From Streptomyces sp. NRRL WC-3549 (GTDB taxonomy: Bacteria > Actinomycetota > Actinomycetes > Streptomycetales > Streptomycetaceae), in assembly GCF_000721935.1 (NCBI RefSeq), contig NZ_KL585381.1:104315-113793 (forward strand): a stretch of DNA of 9,479 bases, read 5' to 3'. Each line of letters begins with the position of its first letter. The first letter of the stretch is position 1. The notes under the pieces were generated by a model, which did no database searches, was not told the DNA's origin, and worked only from the letters and a program-made list of their open reading frames with translations. Of the stretch, positions 1 through 6,105 are shown one piece after another. Both the position numbers and the translations under genes were made by a program.

Positions 1-858
1 GACGAACTGCCGTACCCGCGTCTCGCTCCGCTGCCGGGCGTCCAGGGCCGAACCGACGTGCCCCAGCATCCGGTTGAGGGCCGCGCCGACCTGGCCGACC
101 TCGGTGCGCGGATCGGCCTCGGCCTCGGGGACCCGTTCCAGCAGGGCCACCTCGCCGCTGTGCAGGGGGAGTTCGGATACCCGGGTCGCGGTGGCGGCGA
201 CCCGGCGCAACGGGCGCAGGGCCACACCGACCATCGCGGTGCCCGCGATCCCCGCGGCGACGAGACCGGCACCGGTGACGCAGACCTCGACCAGGACCAG
301 GGTGGTGATCGCCTTGCCGACCTCGGCGGTGGGGATGCCGACGAGGACGGTCGTTCCGCTGCCCGAGGGGACGGCCTCCACCCGGTAGCCGCCGAGCCCG
401 GGAAGCTCCACGTCGTGCGCCTCGCCGTCCGGGGCGATGCCGGCCGCCTCCAGGGCGCTCGTCTGCGCTCCCGTCAGCGGCTCGGCCCTGTCCTCGGCCG
501 GCCGGCTGCCCCGCTTGACCACCTTCGACTCGGTGACGGAACCGTCCACGGACACGGCGCCGAACGTCCTGAACGGCTGCCCGCCGCCCGCGCCGATGAG
601 ATCCAGCGGGCCCGCGTCGCCCCCGCCGGGGGCGGGCTTGCCGCTGCCGCCCGGCGGGTGGACCTGGGCCCGGACGGCGACGTCGTGCAGCTGGCTGTCC
701 AGCTTGCCGTACATGTAACTCTGGAAGGCGATCGTGGTGACCGCGCCGATCACGGCGGCGACGACCGCGATGAGCGTGACCGCGTACACGACGAGCCGGG
801 TCCGCAGCGTCCACGGCCTCCGGGCCCGCACGCGTGTGCCGCCCACCGCGTCACTCAC
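1..858 (-). CDS. Sensor histidine kinase, N-terminal part (cut by window edge)
   Basis: This is the membrane sensor kinase paired with the response regulator that precedes it. The frame is open from a GTG at 858 to base 1 and gives 286 residues. Arg-rich residues 9-21 are followed by a first membrane helix (about 22-46), an extracytoplasmic segment of about 135 residues with a Gly/Pro-rich stretch at 69-93, a second helix (about 183-212, running into ALRPLRRV) and a HAMP-type linker (about 213-285). The sequence stops just before the place where the His phosphoacceptor region should begin, so the catalytic half lies outside the window. The GTG overlaps the regulator's stop by 8 bases (GTGAGTGA), which implies translational coupling. 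A second in-frame GTG ten codons in is possible but less likely. The family assignment rests on topology and context. The ligand is unknown. Confidence 0.9.
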   Translation of the reverse strand, partial: MSDAVGGTRVRARRPWTLRTRLVVYAVTLIAVVAAVIGAVTTIAFQSYMYGKLDSQLHDVAVRAQVHPPGGSGKPAPGGGDAGPLDLIGAGGGQPFRTFGAVSVDGSVTESKVVKRGSRPAEDRAEPLTGAQTSALEAAGIAPDGEAHDVELPGLGGYRVEAVPSGSGTTVLVGIPTAEVGKAITTLVLVEVCVTGAGLVAAGIAGTAMVGVALRPLRRVAATATRVSELPLHSGEVALLERVPEAEADPRTEVGQVGAALNRMLGHVGSALDARQRSETRVRQFV

Positions 859-1591
859 CGGGTTTGATCAGGTATCCCGCCCCGCGCCGGGTGTGGATCA
901 TGGGGCTCCGCCCCGCGTCGATCTTCTTGCGCAGATACGAGATGTACAGCTCGACGACGTTCGCCTGGCCGCCGAAGTCGTAGTTCCAGACGCGGTCCAG
1001 GATCTGCGCCTTGCTGAGCACCCGGCGCGGGTTGCGCATCAGGAAGCGCAGCAGCTCGAACTCCGTCGCCGTCAGGTGGATCGAGTCGTCGCCCCGGGTG
1101 ACCTCGTGGCTGTCCTCGTCCAGGACGAGGTCGCCGACGACGAGCGTCGACTCGCTGCGCGCGGTGGCCGTACCGGAGCGGCGGATCAGCCCGCGCAGCC
1201 GGGCCACGACCTCCTCCAGGCTGAACGGCTTGGTGACGTAGTCGTCGCCGCCCGCCGTGAGCCCGGCGATGCGGTCCTCCACCGCGTCCCGCGCGGTCAG
1301 GAACAGCACCGGCACCTCCGGAGCCTCCCGCCGCAGCCGCCCGAGCACGGTGAGCCCGTCCATGTCGGGCAGCATGACGTCGAGGACCACCGCGTCGGGG
1401 CGGAAGTCACGCGCCGTACGCAGGGCGTCGGCACCGTCCCCGGCGCTGCGCACCTCCCACCCCTCGTAGCGCAGGGCCATGGAGAGCAGCTCGGCGAGGG
1501 GGGCCTCGTCGTCCACGACCAGGACACGCACGGGGGTGCGGTCCGGCCTGAGCAGTTCGGTACGCCCCTGGGGCGAGGTCGTCGTCGTCAT
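851..1591 (-). CDS. OmpR/PhoB-family response regulator
   Basis: This is a two-component transcription factor of 246 residues, the usual length for the family plus a short N-terminal tail. The receiver domain spans about 21-135, with acidic residues D27/D28, phosphoacceptor D71 in VVLDVMLPDMDG, the switch T99 in FLTA and the conserved K121 in VTKPF. A linker leads to a winged-helix DNA-binding domain (about 148-244), with LTATEFELL, the recognition region ANVVELYISYLRKKI and the wing TRRGAGYLI. All key residues are present, so it should be active. ATG at 1591 was chosen because the receiver fold begins 20 codons later; an open frame continues upstream but is out of register with known family starts and runs through the promoter. 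The kinase gene follows with an 8-base overlap. Four hexamer repeats upstream suggest autoregulation. The target genes cannot be read from this window. Confidence 0.95.
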   Translation of the reverse strand: MTTTTSPQGRTELLRPDRTPVRVLVVDDEAPLAELLSMALRYEGWEVRSAGDGADALRTARDFRPDAVVLDVMLPDMDGLTVLGRLRREAPEVPVLFLTARDAVEDRIAGLTAGGDDYVTKPFSLEEVVARLRGLIRRSGTATARSESTLVVGDLVLDEDSHEVTRGDDSIHLTATEFELLRFLMRNPRRVLSKAQILDRVWNYDFGGQANVVELYISYLRKKIDAGRSPMIHTRRGAGYLIKPGE

Positions 1592-1600
1592 GCCCCCAGG

Positions 1601-1652
1601 CTGTGAGACGGCCGTGAGAGGGACCTTGTACCCACCTGTGAATTTCCTGAGA
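1601..1652 (-). promoter_or_regulatory. Probable autoregulatory operator: two pairs of 11-bp-spaced direct repeats
   Basis: On the plus strand, hexamers of the form C(T/C)G(A/T)GA begin at 1601 (ctgtga), 1612 (ccgtga), 1636 (ctgtga) and 1647 (ctgaga). Spacing within each pair is 11 bp, one helical turn, as expected for a dimer of an OmpR-family regulator binding head-to-tail. On the gene strand they read TCTCAG, TCACAG, TCACGG and TCACAG. The inner pair ends only 9 bases before the regulator's ATG. A weak -10 candidate, TACAAG on the minus strand (1625-1630), lies between the pairs. The repeats are seen directly; the role as operator is inferred. Confidence 0.6.
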
Positions 1653-1673
1653 AAGGAGCCCGCCGGCCGCCGG

Positions 1674-2549
1674 TCAGGCGAACAGCGCGCTCGCGTTCCC
1701 GTGGCACACGGCCCGCAGCCAGTCGTCACCCAGCCCCAGCCGCTCCAGGGCGTGCAGCTGGTGGGCGTACGGGTACGGGATGTTCGGGAAGTCCGTGCCG
1801 AGCAGGATCCGGTCCCCGAGGTCCGCGAGCCGGGCGCGCTCGGCGACCGGGAACGGTGAGAAGTCCTCGGTGAAGTCGGTGAAGGCCATCGTCGTGTCGA
1901 GCCGCACCTCGGGGTACGCCGCCGCCAGCTCCAGGAACTCCGTGTACTCCGGCATCCCCATGTGCGCCACCACCAACCGCAGCCGCGGATGGCGGGACAG
2001 CAGGCGCCCGACCGGCTCGGGCCCGGTGTACTTCCCGGGCGCGGGGCCGGAGCCGCAGTGCATGACCACCGGGACACCGGCCTCGGCGAGCACCCCCCAC
2101 ACGGGCTCCAGCAACGGGTCGTTCGCGTCGTACGCCCCGACCTGGAGGTGCGACTTGAAGACCCGCGCCCCGGCCTCGACCGCCCGGCGCACATAGCGGT
2201 CCACGCCCTCCTCCGGGAAGAAGGTCGCGGTGTGCAGGCAGTCCGGCACCCGCGCGGCGAACCCGGCCGCCCACTCGTTCAGCCAGGCGGCCATCCCCGC
2301 CTTGTGCGGATAGAGCATGGAGGTGAACCGCAGCACCCCGAAGGAGCGCAGCAGGGCGAGGCGCCGGTCCTCGTCGTGCCGGTAGGTGATCGGCCACTCC
2401 ATGCCGGTCAGCGGGCCCGCCGAGTCGAAGTACGCCCAGACCTTGCGCAGCACCTGCTCCGGCATGAAGTGCGTGTGGACGTCGATGATCCCGGGCAGCC
2501 CGAGCCGCTCCCAGAACCCCACGACGTCGTCACGGCCGTCCCTGTCCAT
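1674..2549 (-). CDS. Amidohydrolase family 2 (TIM-barrel metal hydrolase)
   Basis: This 291-residue cytoplasmic enzyme (no signal peptide or membrane helix) belongs to the amidohydrolase-2 group, which includes ACMSD-like decarboxylases and lactone or amide hydrolases. Metal ligands expected for the fold are visible in order: H25 and H27 in IIDVHTHF, H164 in VVMHCG, H196 in VAHMGMPEY and D253 in LLGTDFPN. The FKSHLQVG stretch at 131-138 supplies a further conserved Lys/His region. Length matches the family. ATG at 2549 has a GGAGGG eight bases upstream; a second GGAGG abuts the ATG itself. The gene lies 81 bases after the DUF2797 gene and 82 bases before the response regulator, on the same strand, so co-transcription is possible. 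The substrate cannot be deduced: the family catalyses many C-C, C-N and C-O cleavages. Such proteins are common next to regulators without being their targets. Confidence 0.9.
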   Translation of the reverse strand: MDRDGRDDVVGFWERLGLPGIIDVHTHFMPEQVLRKVWAYFDSAGPLTGMEWPITYRHDEDRRLALLRSFGVLRFTSMLYPHKAGMAAWLNEWAAGFAARVPDCLHTATFFPEEGVDRYVRRAVEAGARVFKSHLQVGAYDANDPLLEPVWGVLAEAGVPVVMHCGSGPAPGKYTGPEPVGRLLSRHPRLRLVVAHMGMPEYTEFLELAAAYPEVRLDTTMAFTDFTEDFSPFPVAERARLADLGDRILLGTDFPNIPYPYAHQLHALERLGLGDDWLRAVCHGNASALFA

Positions 2550-2580
2550 CCTCCACGCCCTCCGCTCGCCCGCGCTCGTT

Positions 2581-2624
2581 CCCGCCCCGCCCGCTTCCCG
2601 CCCGCTCCCCGCCCGCTCCCCGCG
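2581..2624 (-). repeat. 11-bp tandem repeat forming a G-tract array on the mRNA strand
   Basis: Between the DUF2797 gene and the amidohydrolase, the plus strand carries three adjacent copies of CCGCCCGCT(C/T)C (2587-2597, 2598-2608, 2609-2619) flanked by similar C-runs. On the minus strand, which is the coding sense here, this gives eight runs of three or four G separated by 1-4 bases, a G-quadruplex-prone pattern. It sits about 30-75 bases before the amidohydrolase start, inside any read-through mRNA. The repeat is seen directly; a structural or regulatory role is inferred. Confidence 0.6.
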
Positions 2625-2630
2625 ACGATC

Positions 2631-3518
2631 TCAGAACAGCCCGTCCTGAGTCCCACCGGCCCCCACGGCGACGAGCGGCACGCTCACCGCCGCCCGCGCG
2701 TCGGTCCCGGCCAGCGCCCAGCCGGTGATCAGCCGGGTGTCCAGGACGACGGTCCCGGCGGCCGCGGTCTCCAGATACAGATCGGGGCCGGCCGCAGCGA
2801 CCAGACGCCCGGCCACCACACCGCCGTCCACGAGGCCGGTCACGGCCCGGACGGGCGTTCCCGTACCACCGAGCGCGAAGACCCCGCCGTGGTCGACGGC
2901 CTCGAACGGCAACCGCTCCAGGGCGTCCGGCCACCCGTCCCCCTCCAGCGCCACGGCCCGCCGGTACAGCGCCTCCACCTCGGCGGACCGCTCCACCGCC
3001 TCCGGCAGCCCACCCCGCACCGCCCGTTTACGCGCGTACGGGATCCGGTCGGGCACCCCGAGGGCCGCCCGCAGCACCTCCTCCGTACGCCGTGCGGCCA
3101 TCAGCGGCCCGCGCCCCAACCAGCTGAACGCCACCGCCCCCTGCTCACGCAGCCGCGCCCCGCCCCGGGACTCCCGGGTGATCCCGACCTTCACCATCCC
3201 GGGCCCGAACCAGGCGAGGTAGACGCGGTACGTCCGCGGGTCGTCGGCGATCGTGTCGGCGGCCACCGAGTGCGCCCGGTCCAGCCGCGCGCACTCCGGG
3301 CACCGCGCCCCCGTGCTCCGCGCCGGCACCACGGCGACCGAGGGGCACGGATTGCCCCGGGCCCCCACACAGTGCCGCTCCCCCTCGGCCCGGAACCCGA
3401 GCTCGCGCCCGTACGCCAGGGCACTCACCCGCCGGACGTCACCGCCACGCCACCCCAGCACGGGCCCGTCCCCGGGCCCCTCACCGGGCCAGCTCACCCC
3501 GGTGCTGCGCCAGCTCAT
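2631..3518 (-). CDS. DUF2797-type protein with Cys cluster and GIY-YIG-like core
   Basis: This protein of 295 residues resembles the DUF2797 family, whose function I do not know. Residues 48-77 hold four cysteines (C50, C58, C73, C76, the last two as CPEC) with H49 beside the first, a likely zinc-binding knuckle. Residues 97-150 contain YRVYLAW, then MVKVGITR, then R122/R124 and EQGA, then a helix with E146/E147. This strand-strand-helix order resembles a GIY-YIG nuclease core (VYL for GIY, KVGIT for YIG). The rest is a mixed domain with no recognised motif. No signal peptide or membrane segment is seen. ATG at 3518 was chosen over the longer frame from 3599 because GGAG (3526-3529) lies seven bases upstream, whereas 3599 has no ribosome site and adds 27 Arg/Ser/Gly-rich residues. 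It may head the minus-strand gene run. Family call is from memory of motif layout. Confidence 0.8.
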   Translation of the reverse strand: MSWRSTGVSWPGEGPGDGPVLGWRGGDVRRVSALAYGRELGFRAEGERHCVGARGNPCPSVAVVPARSTGARCPECARLDRAHSVAADTIADDPRTYRVYLAWFGPGMVKVGITRESRGGARLREQGAVAFSWLGRGPLMAARRTEEVLRAALGVPDRIPYARKRAVRGGLPEAVERSAEVEALYRRAVALEGDGWPDALERLPFEAVDHGGVFALGGTGTPVRAVTGLVDGGVVAGRLVAAAGPDLYLETAAAGTVVLDTRLITGWALAGTDARAAVSVPLVAVGAGGTQDGLF

Positions 3519-3634
3519 GCGTCCACTCCCACTCCACGTCACCGCACGGACCGCCCGGGAGCCCCGGTGCCCTCGGCTCCCGCTTCTCCTCACGGGCATC
3601 TGGAAAGAGTAGGGGATTCACCCCCGGACTTTTG

Positions 3635-3670
3635 GAACAGCACCCTTCCGTTATCCGAACAGCACCCTTC
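3635..3670. repeat. Perfect 14-bp direct repeat, 22 bp apart
   Basis: The sequence GAACAGCACCCTTC occurs at 3635-3648 and again at 3657-3670, identical in both copies. The 22-bp period is two helical turns, so two protein dimers or two subunits could bind the same DNA face. It lies about 117 bases upstream of the DUF2797 start codon. I do not recognise the motif as a known Streptomyces operator. It could be a regulator site for the DUF2797 gene; it is too short and isolated to be a CRISPR or an origin. Confidence 0.6.
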
Positions 3671-3840
3671 GACGCCACTCGGAGAACTCCCGCGCGCACC
3701 GATGCACCTTGTGGTCCTGCCTATGGGCGGTGTCGACGGAAATACCTCCTCCCGCTTTCCCTGCGTGTTCCGCAAGGAACGGTGCCGCCGCATGGACGGA
3801 AAAGGACCCCGGTGTGCCCTCGACCGCCGCCACGCGCCGG

Positions 3841-3876
3841 CCCGCCCCGCCCGCCCCGCCCGCTCCGCCCGCTCCG
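3841..3876. repeat. 9-bp C-rich tandem repeat (G4-prone on the minus strand)
   Basis: Four adjacent copies of CCCGC(C/T)CCG run from 3841 to 3876: two CCCGCCCCG, then two CCCGCTCCG. The first two copies read on the minus strand give four G-runs (4, 3, 4, 3) with single-base loops, a tight G-quadruplex pattern. The region is gene-free. It may simply be slippage-driven simple sequence, which is common in such genomes. Confidence 0.6.
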
Positions 3877-4104
3877 CCTCCGTATCCGGCAGACGCAGGG
3901 CACAGGGCGCAGAGACTCAGAGGCACAAGGGCACAGGGCCGCCACGTTCCCGCCGCCCTGACGCGGTTCGGGTGCCGTCGCCACCGACCCCGGAGCAGTG
4001 ACATGAGTCACAGGGAAAAACACGCCTCCCGGACAACCATCCCCATCCGTCCTGTTTATCCGAGTGGATATCACCAGAGGGTCCGGAGCTTCGAAGGAAA
4101 ATCC

Positions 4105-4133
4105 TGAACACTTCTTCATTTCACCCATAAACT
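4105..4133 (+). promoter_or_regulatory. Promoter candidate for the LAETG surface protein
   Basis: TGAACA (4105-4110) and TAAACT (4128-4133) are separated by exactly 17 bases. Each matches the housekeeping sigma consensus (TTGACA, TATAAT) at four of six positions. The predicted start would be near 4140, directly before the leader hairpin. Seen by eye only; other sigma factors could be used. Confidence 0.4.
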
Positions 4134-4144
4134 AAGCACCGCAC

Positions 4145-4188
4145 AGGCCGCCCCCACCCTTTCTTTCGGTGGCCGGCCTCTTTTGTCT
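4145..4188 (+). terminator. Terminator-like hairpin with T-tract in the leader of the LAETG gene
   Basis: AGGCCG (4145-4150) pairs with CGGCCT (4174-4179), and CCACC (4154-4158) with GGTGG (4168-4172). A small 3/1 internal loop separates the two stems and the terminal loop is CTTTCTTTC. The stem is followed by CTTTTGTCT, an unusually good T-tract for this genome. It ends about 16 bases before the ribosome site at 4195. It may terminate transcripts entering from upstream, act as an attenuator, or protect the mRNA 5' end. Confidence 0.6.
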
Positions 4189-4208
4189 CCCACCAAGGAA
4201 GTCGCCTA

Positions 4209-5516
4209 GTGAAGCTTCGCCGTTCCCTCGCGATGGCCGCCGCCGTCGCGGTCGCCACACCCGTGGCGCTGTTCGCCGCCTCTCCCGCGCTCGCCGCCGG
4301 AACGTCCGTGACACAGACGCAGAACCAGCCGACGTACGCGGAGCTGGCGCAGGCCGTGGACGACGCGAAGAAGGCCTACGAGGACGCCGTCATCGCCAAG
4401 GAAGAGGGTCAGAAAAAGGTCCAGGAGACCCTGCGCGCCCTGGACTCGGACACGCATCCGCTCAAGGCGGCCGCGCTCGCCGCGGCCGAGGAGGCCAAGG
4501 AGGCGTCCGCGGCCCAGGCCGCCGCCGACAAGGCGGTCACGGAAGCCGAGGCGGCGCTCGAAGCGGCCGAGGGCGACACGGAGAAGGCAGAGGCGCGGCA
4601 AGCCCTCGAAGCCGCCGAGTCCGTTCTGGCAGGAGCGGTCGAGGCCAAGCGGAAGGCCGACACCGCGGCCGAGAAGGCCGGCACCGCACTGGACGATGCC
4701 AGGGTCGCCGCCGCCCGCGAGTACAGCCTGGTCCAGAACGCCCCCGCGGAGACCCTCAAGGTCAAGAAGGCGGCCGAAGAAGCACTCGCCGCCGCCAAGG
4801 AGTGTGTCCGCGAGGACGGGCTGACCTCGCTCGCGACGGGCCTCCCGTCCAAGGTCGTCGCGGGGAGCACCACGGACATCACCCTGCGGGTGACCAACGG
4901 AACCGCACGCACGCTGACCGTGGACCCCCTGGTCTTCTTCCACGTGGAAGGCGAAGGCAAGGGCGCCGAGGGCGCTCTGACGGTGGAGTGGTCCAACGGC
5001 TCGGGCTGGCAGACCCTCGACGGCACCGGGCCCGAGCAGATCGCGCACGTCGACGCCATGAAGCCGGGCGAGCAGCGCGAGGTGAAGCTGCGGATGAAGG
5101 TCGACTCGGCGGCCGGGGCCGCCGGGGCCGCCGACGCCTTCGCGCTCTTCGCCGCTGACGCCTCCGACGTGTACAACCCGTGCGTCCTGGGCCCGATGAA
5201 GCGTTACGACTTCCAGCTCCTGCCCGCCGGCAGCAAGCCCGGACCGGCCGAGGAAGCCAAGCCCGGCCTGCCCGGCGACGACGACACACGGCCGGGAGCC
5301 GCGAAGCCCGGCACGGAAGCGGGCCACTCGGCCCAGGGCGAATCGTCCAAGAAGCCGACGGCCACCGGCACAGGCACCGGCACCGCCGGCAACCTCGCCG
5401 AGACCGGCACCTCCCCGGCGATGGCGTCGATCGCTCTCGCGGGTGGCGTCACCCTGGCGCTGGGCGCCGGAGCGGTGATCACCGTACGCCGCCGCAAGGC
5501 GACCGGCACCGCCTGA
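4209..5516 (+). CDS. Secreted coiled-coil surface protein with LAETG sortase signal
   Basis: This protein of 435 residues appears to be exported and covalently attached to the cell wall. A signal peptide (KLRRS, then a hydrophobic core, with cleavage near ALA-A at 29-31) precedes an Ala/Lys/Glu-rich coiled coil (about 42-200). A beta-rich, probably Ig-like region (about 205-337) follows, and a Pro/Gly/Thr linker (340-394) leads to LAETG at 396-400, a hydrophobic helix (403-430) and a VRRRK tail. LAXTG is the signal favoured by class E sortases of Streptomyces, as in the long chaplins. C199 and C325 bracket the Ig-like region and could form a disulfide. GTG at 4209 has AAGGAAG seven bases upstream. 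The gene is monocistronic, with a terminator directly after it. No sortase gene is in the window. The function of the exposed domain is unknown; adhesion or wall structure is an inference. Confidence 0.9.
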   Translation: MKLRRSLAMAAAVAVATPVALFAASPALAAGTSVTQTQNQPTYAELAQAVDDAKKAYEDAVIAKEEGQKKVQETLRALDSDTHPLKAAALAAAEEAKEASAAQAAADKAVTEAEAALEAAEGDTEKAEARQALEAAESVLAGAVEAKRKADTAAEKAGTALDDARVAAAREYSLVQNAPAETLKVKKAAEEALAAAKECVREDGLTSLATGLPSKVVAGSTTDITLRVTNGTARTLTVDPLVFFHVEGEGKGAEGALTVEWSNGSGWQTLDGTGPEQIAHVDAMKPGEQREVKLRMKVDSAAGAAGAADAFALFAADASDVYNPCVLGPMKRYDFQLLPAGSKPGPAEEAKPGLPGDDDTRPGAAKPGTEAGHSAQGESSKKPTATGTGTGTAGNLAETGTSPAMASIALAGGVTLALGAGAVITVRRRKATGTA

Positions 5517-5522
5517 CCACAC

Positions 5523-5553
5523 GGGGCGCCCGGCCCTCCAGGCCGGGCGCCCC
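5523..5553 (+). terminator. Intrinsic terminator after the LAETG gene
   Basis: A perfect 13-bp stem (GGGGCGCCCGGCC at 5523-5535 with its complement at 5541-5553) closes a five-base loop CTCCA, six bases after the stop codon. There is no T-tract, which is usual for GC-rich actinomycete terminators. Confidence 0.85.
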
Positions 5554-5680
5554 CACCCCTCGGCGCGATCACCACAATCACCGGAACGAGGGGGTCAGCG
5601 CGACCGCCTCGACCCTCCGTGCCGCCACGGCCGGGCAGTCGGCGAAACGTACGACGCCCCGTTCCCGTTCTACGGCATAC

Positions 5681-5718
5681 GCGAGAGGCCCCCAGGATTT
5701 CTCCTGGGGGCCTCTCGC
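5681..5718 (-). terminator. Terminator hairpin after tRNA-Arg
   Basis: A perfect 17-bp stem (5681-5697 with 5702-5718) closes a four-base loop. On the minus strand it begins seven bases after the last base of tRNA-Arg, so it most likely ends that transcript. It is nearly symmetrical and could also stop read-through from the convergent surface-protein gene. Confidence 0.85.
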
Positions 5719-5724
5719 CTGCTG

Positions 5725-5797
5725 TGCACTCGGCAGGATTCGAACCTGCAACCTTCTGATCCGTAGTCAGATGCTCTATCCGTTAAGCTACGAGTGC
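5725..5797 (-). tRNA. tRNA-Arg (anticodon ACG)
   Basis: The 73-base gene folds as a full cloverleaf. Acceptor GCACTCG pairs with CGAGTGC, the D-stem is GCTT/GAGC, the anticodon stem TCTGA/TCAGA closes loop CTACGGA, the T-arm is GCAGG-TTCGAAT-CCTGC, and the discriminator is A. The anticodon ACG should be deaminated to ICG and read CGU, CGC and CGA. The 3' CCA is not encoded (CAG follows). It is transcribed away from the tRNA-Ser gene, with 217 bases between them, and each tRNA has its own terminator. Confidence 0.97.
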
Positions 5798-5864
5798 TTG
5801 TCGTCGGTCTTACCCGGCGGCTTCGCTTCCCGGGCTTTTCTGCCTGGTCGGCGTTGCGGGAACA

Positions 5865-5893
5865 ACATTACATGACCTGCGCCGTGACGCGAA
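5865..5893 (-). promoter_or_regulatory. Weak promoter candidate for tRNA-Arg
   Basis: On the minus strand TAATGT (5865-5870) is preceded by TG and lies 17 bases from TTCGCG (5888-5893). Only the -10 resembles the consensus. It would give a leader of about 60 bases before the mature tRNA. Confidence 0.3.
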
Positions 5894-5974
5894 ATCCATT
5901 AGCCGTACCGCCCCTGACCTGCGGAAACGCCTGTCTGTGAGGATCTCGGACGCCCTCAGGGCACCCAGGGACGA

Positions 5975-6007
5975 CCGAAGCCCCGTGCCAGGGGCACGGG
6001 GCTTCGG
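5975..6007 (-). terminator. Terminator hairpin after tRNA-Ser
   Basis: A perfect 15-bp stem (5975-5989 with 5993-6007; core CGAAGCCCCGTGCC) closes a three-base loop. It starts seven bases after the end of tRNA-Ser on the minus strand, so tRNA-Ser and tRNA-Arg are probably separate transcription units. Confidence 0.85.
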
Positions 6008-6014
6008 GATCTTG

Positions 6015-6105
6015 CGGAGGCGGAGGGATTTGAACCCTCGATGGGCTTTAAGACCCAAACCGCATTAGCAGTGCGGCGCCATAGACCGGACTAGGCGACG
6101 CCTCC
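6015..6105 (-). tRNA. tRNA-Ser (anticodon GCT)
   Basis: This 91-base class II tRNA has acceptor GGAGGCG paired with CGCCTCC, anticodon stem CCGCA/TGCGG closing loop CTGCTAA (anticodon GCT, reading AGC and AGU), a long variable arm, T-arm GAGGG-TTCAAAT-CCCTC and discriminator G, the serine identity base. CCA is not encoded. The long variable arm and anticodon leave little doubt. Confidence 0.97.

Larger units (their letters stand above)
3519..4208. other. Long intergenic region, no convincing gene
   Basis: This 690-base stretch separates two divergently transcribed genes and so should contain both promoters. No frame in it has plausible codon usage, a ribosome site and a recognisable product. 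It holds a 14-bp direct repeat (3635-3670), a C-rich 9-bp tandem repeat (3841-3876), a purine-rich stretch with recurring ACAGGG (about 3895-3940), an AT-richer stretch (about 4005-4140) with a promoter candidate, and a terminator-like hairpin (4145-4179). Base composition drops visibly toward A+T after 4005 compared with the flanking genes, as expected for regulatory DNA. Confidence 0.7.

Noticed and set aside
3519..3599. The upstream ATG at 3599 as start of the DUF2797 protein
   Set aside because: There is no ribosome site before it and the added 27 residues are Arg/Ser/Gly-rich and featureless; the ATG at 3518 has GGAG at the right distance.
3600..3680. A CRISPR-like pair of repeats
   Set aside because: There are only two 14-bp copies with an 8-bp gap, no array and no cas gene; they fit an operator better.
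1962..4001. A 679-codon plus-strand frame across the hydrolase and DUF2797 genes
   Set aside because: It is antisense to two genes with recognisable motifs, crosses an intergenic region and encodes Arg/Pro/His-rich sequence typical of shadows.
3709..4107. A possible 132-residue plus-strand gene in the long intergenic region
   Set aside because: It has no ribosome site, runs through the C-rich tandem repeat as poly-Pro/Ala, and has no recognisable domain.
4206..5522. A 438-codon minus-strand frame opposite the LAETG gene
   Set aside because: The plus strand has a signal peptide, LAETG, membrane helix and basic tail in one frame; the antisense product has no motif.
5725..6105. tRNA genes as an integration site of a mobile element
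   Set aside because: No integrase gene or duplicated tRNA 3' end is visible in the window, so only intact tRNA genes are supported.
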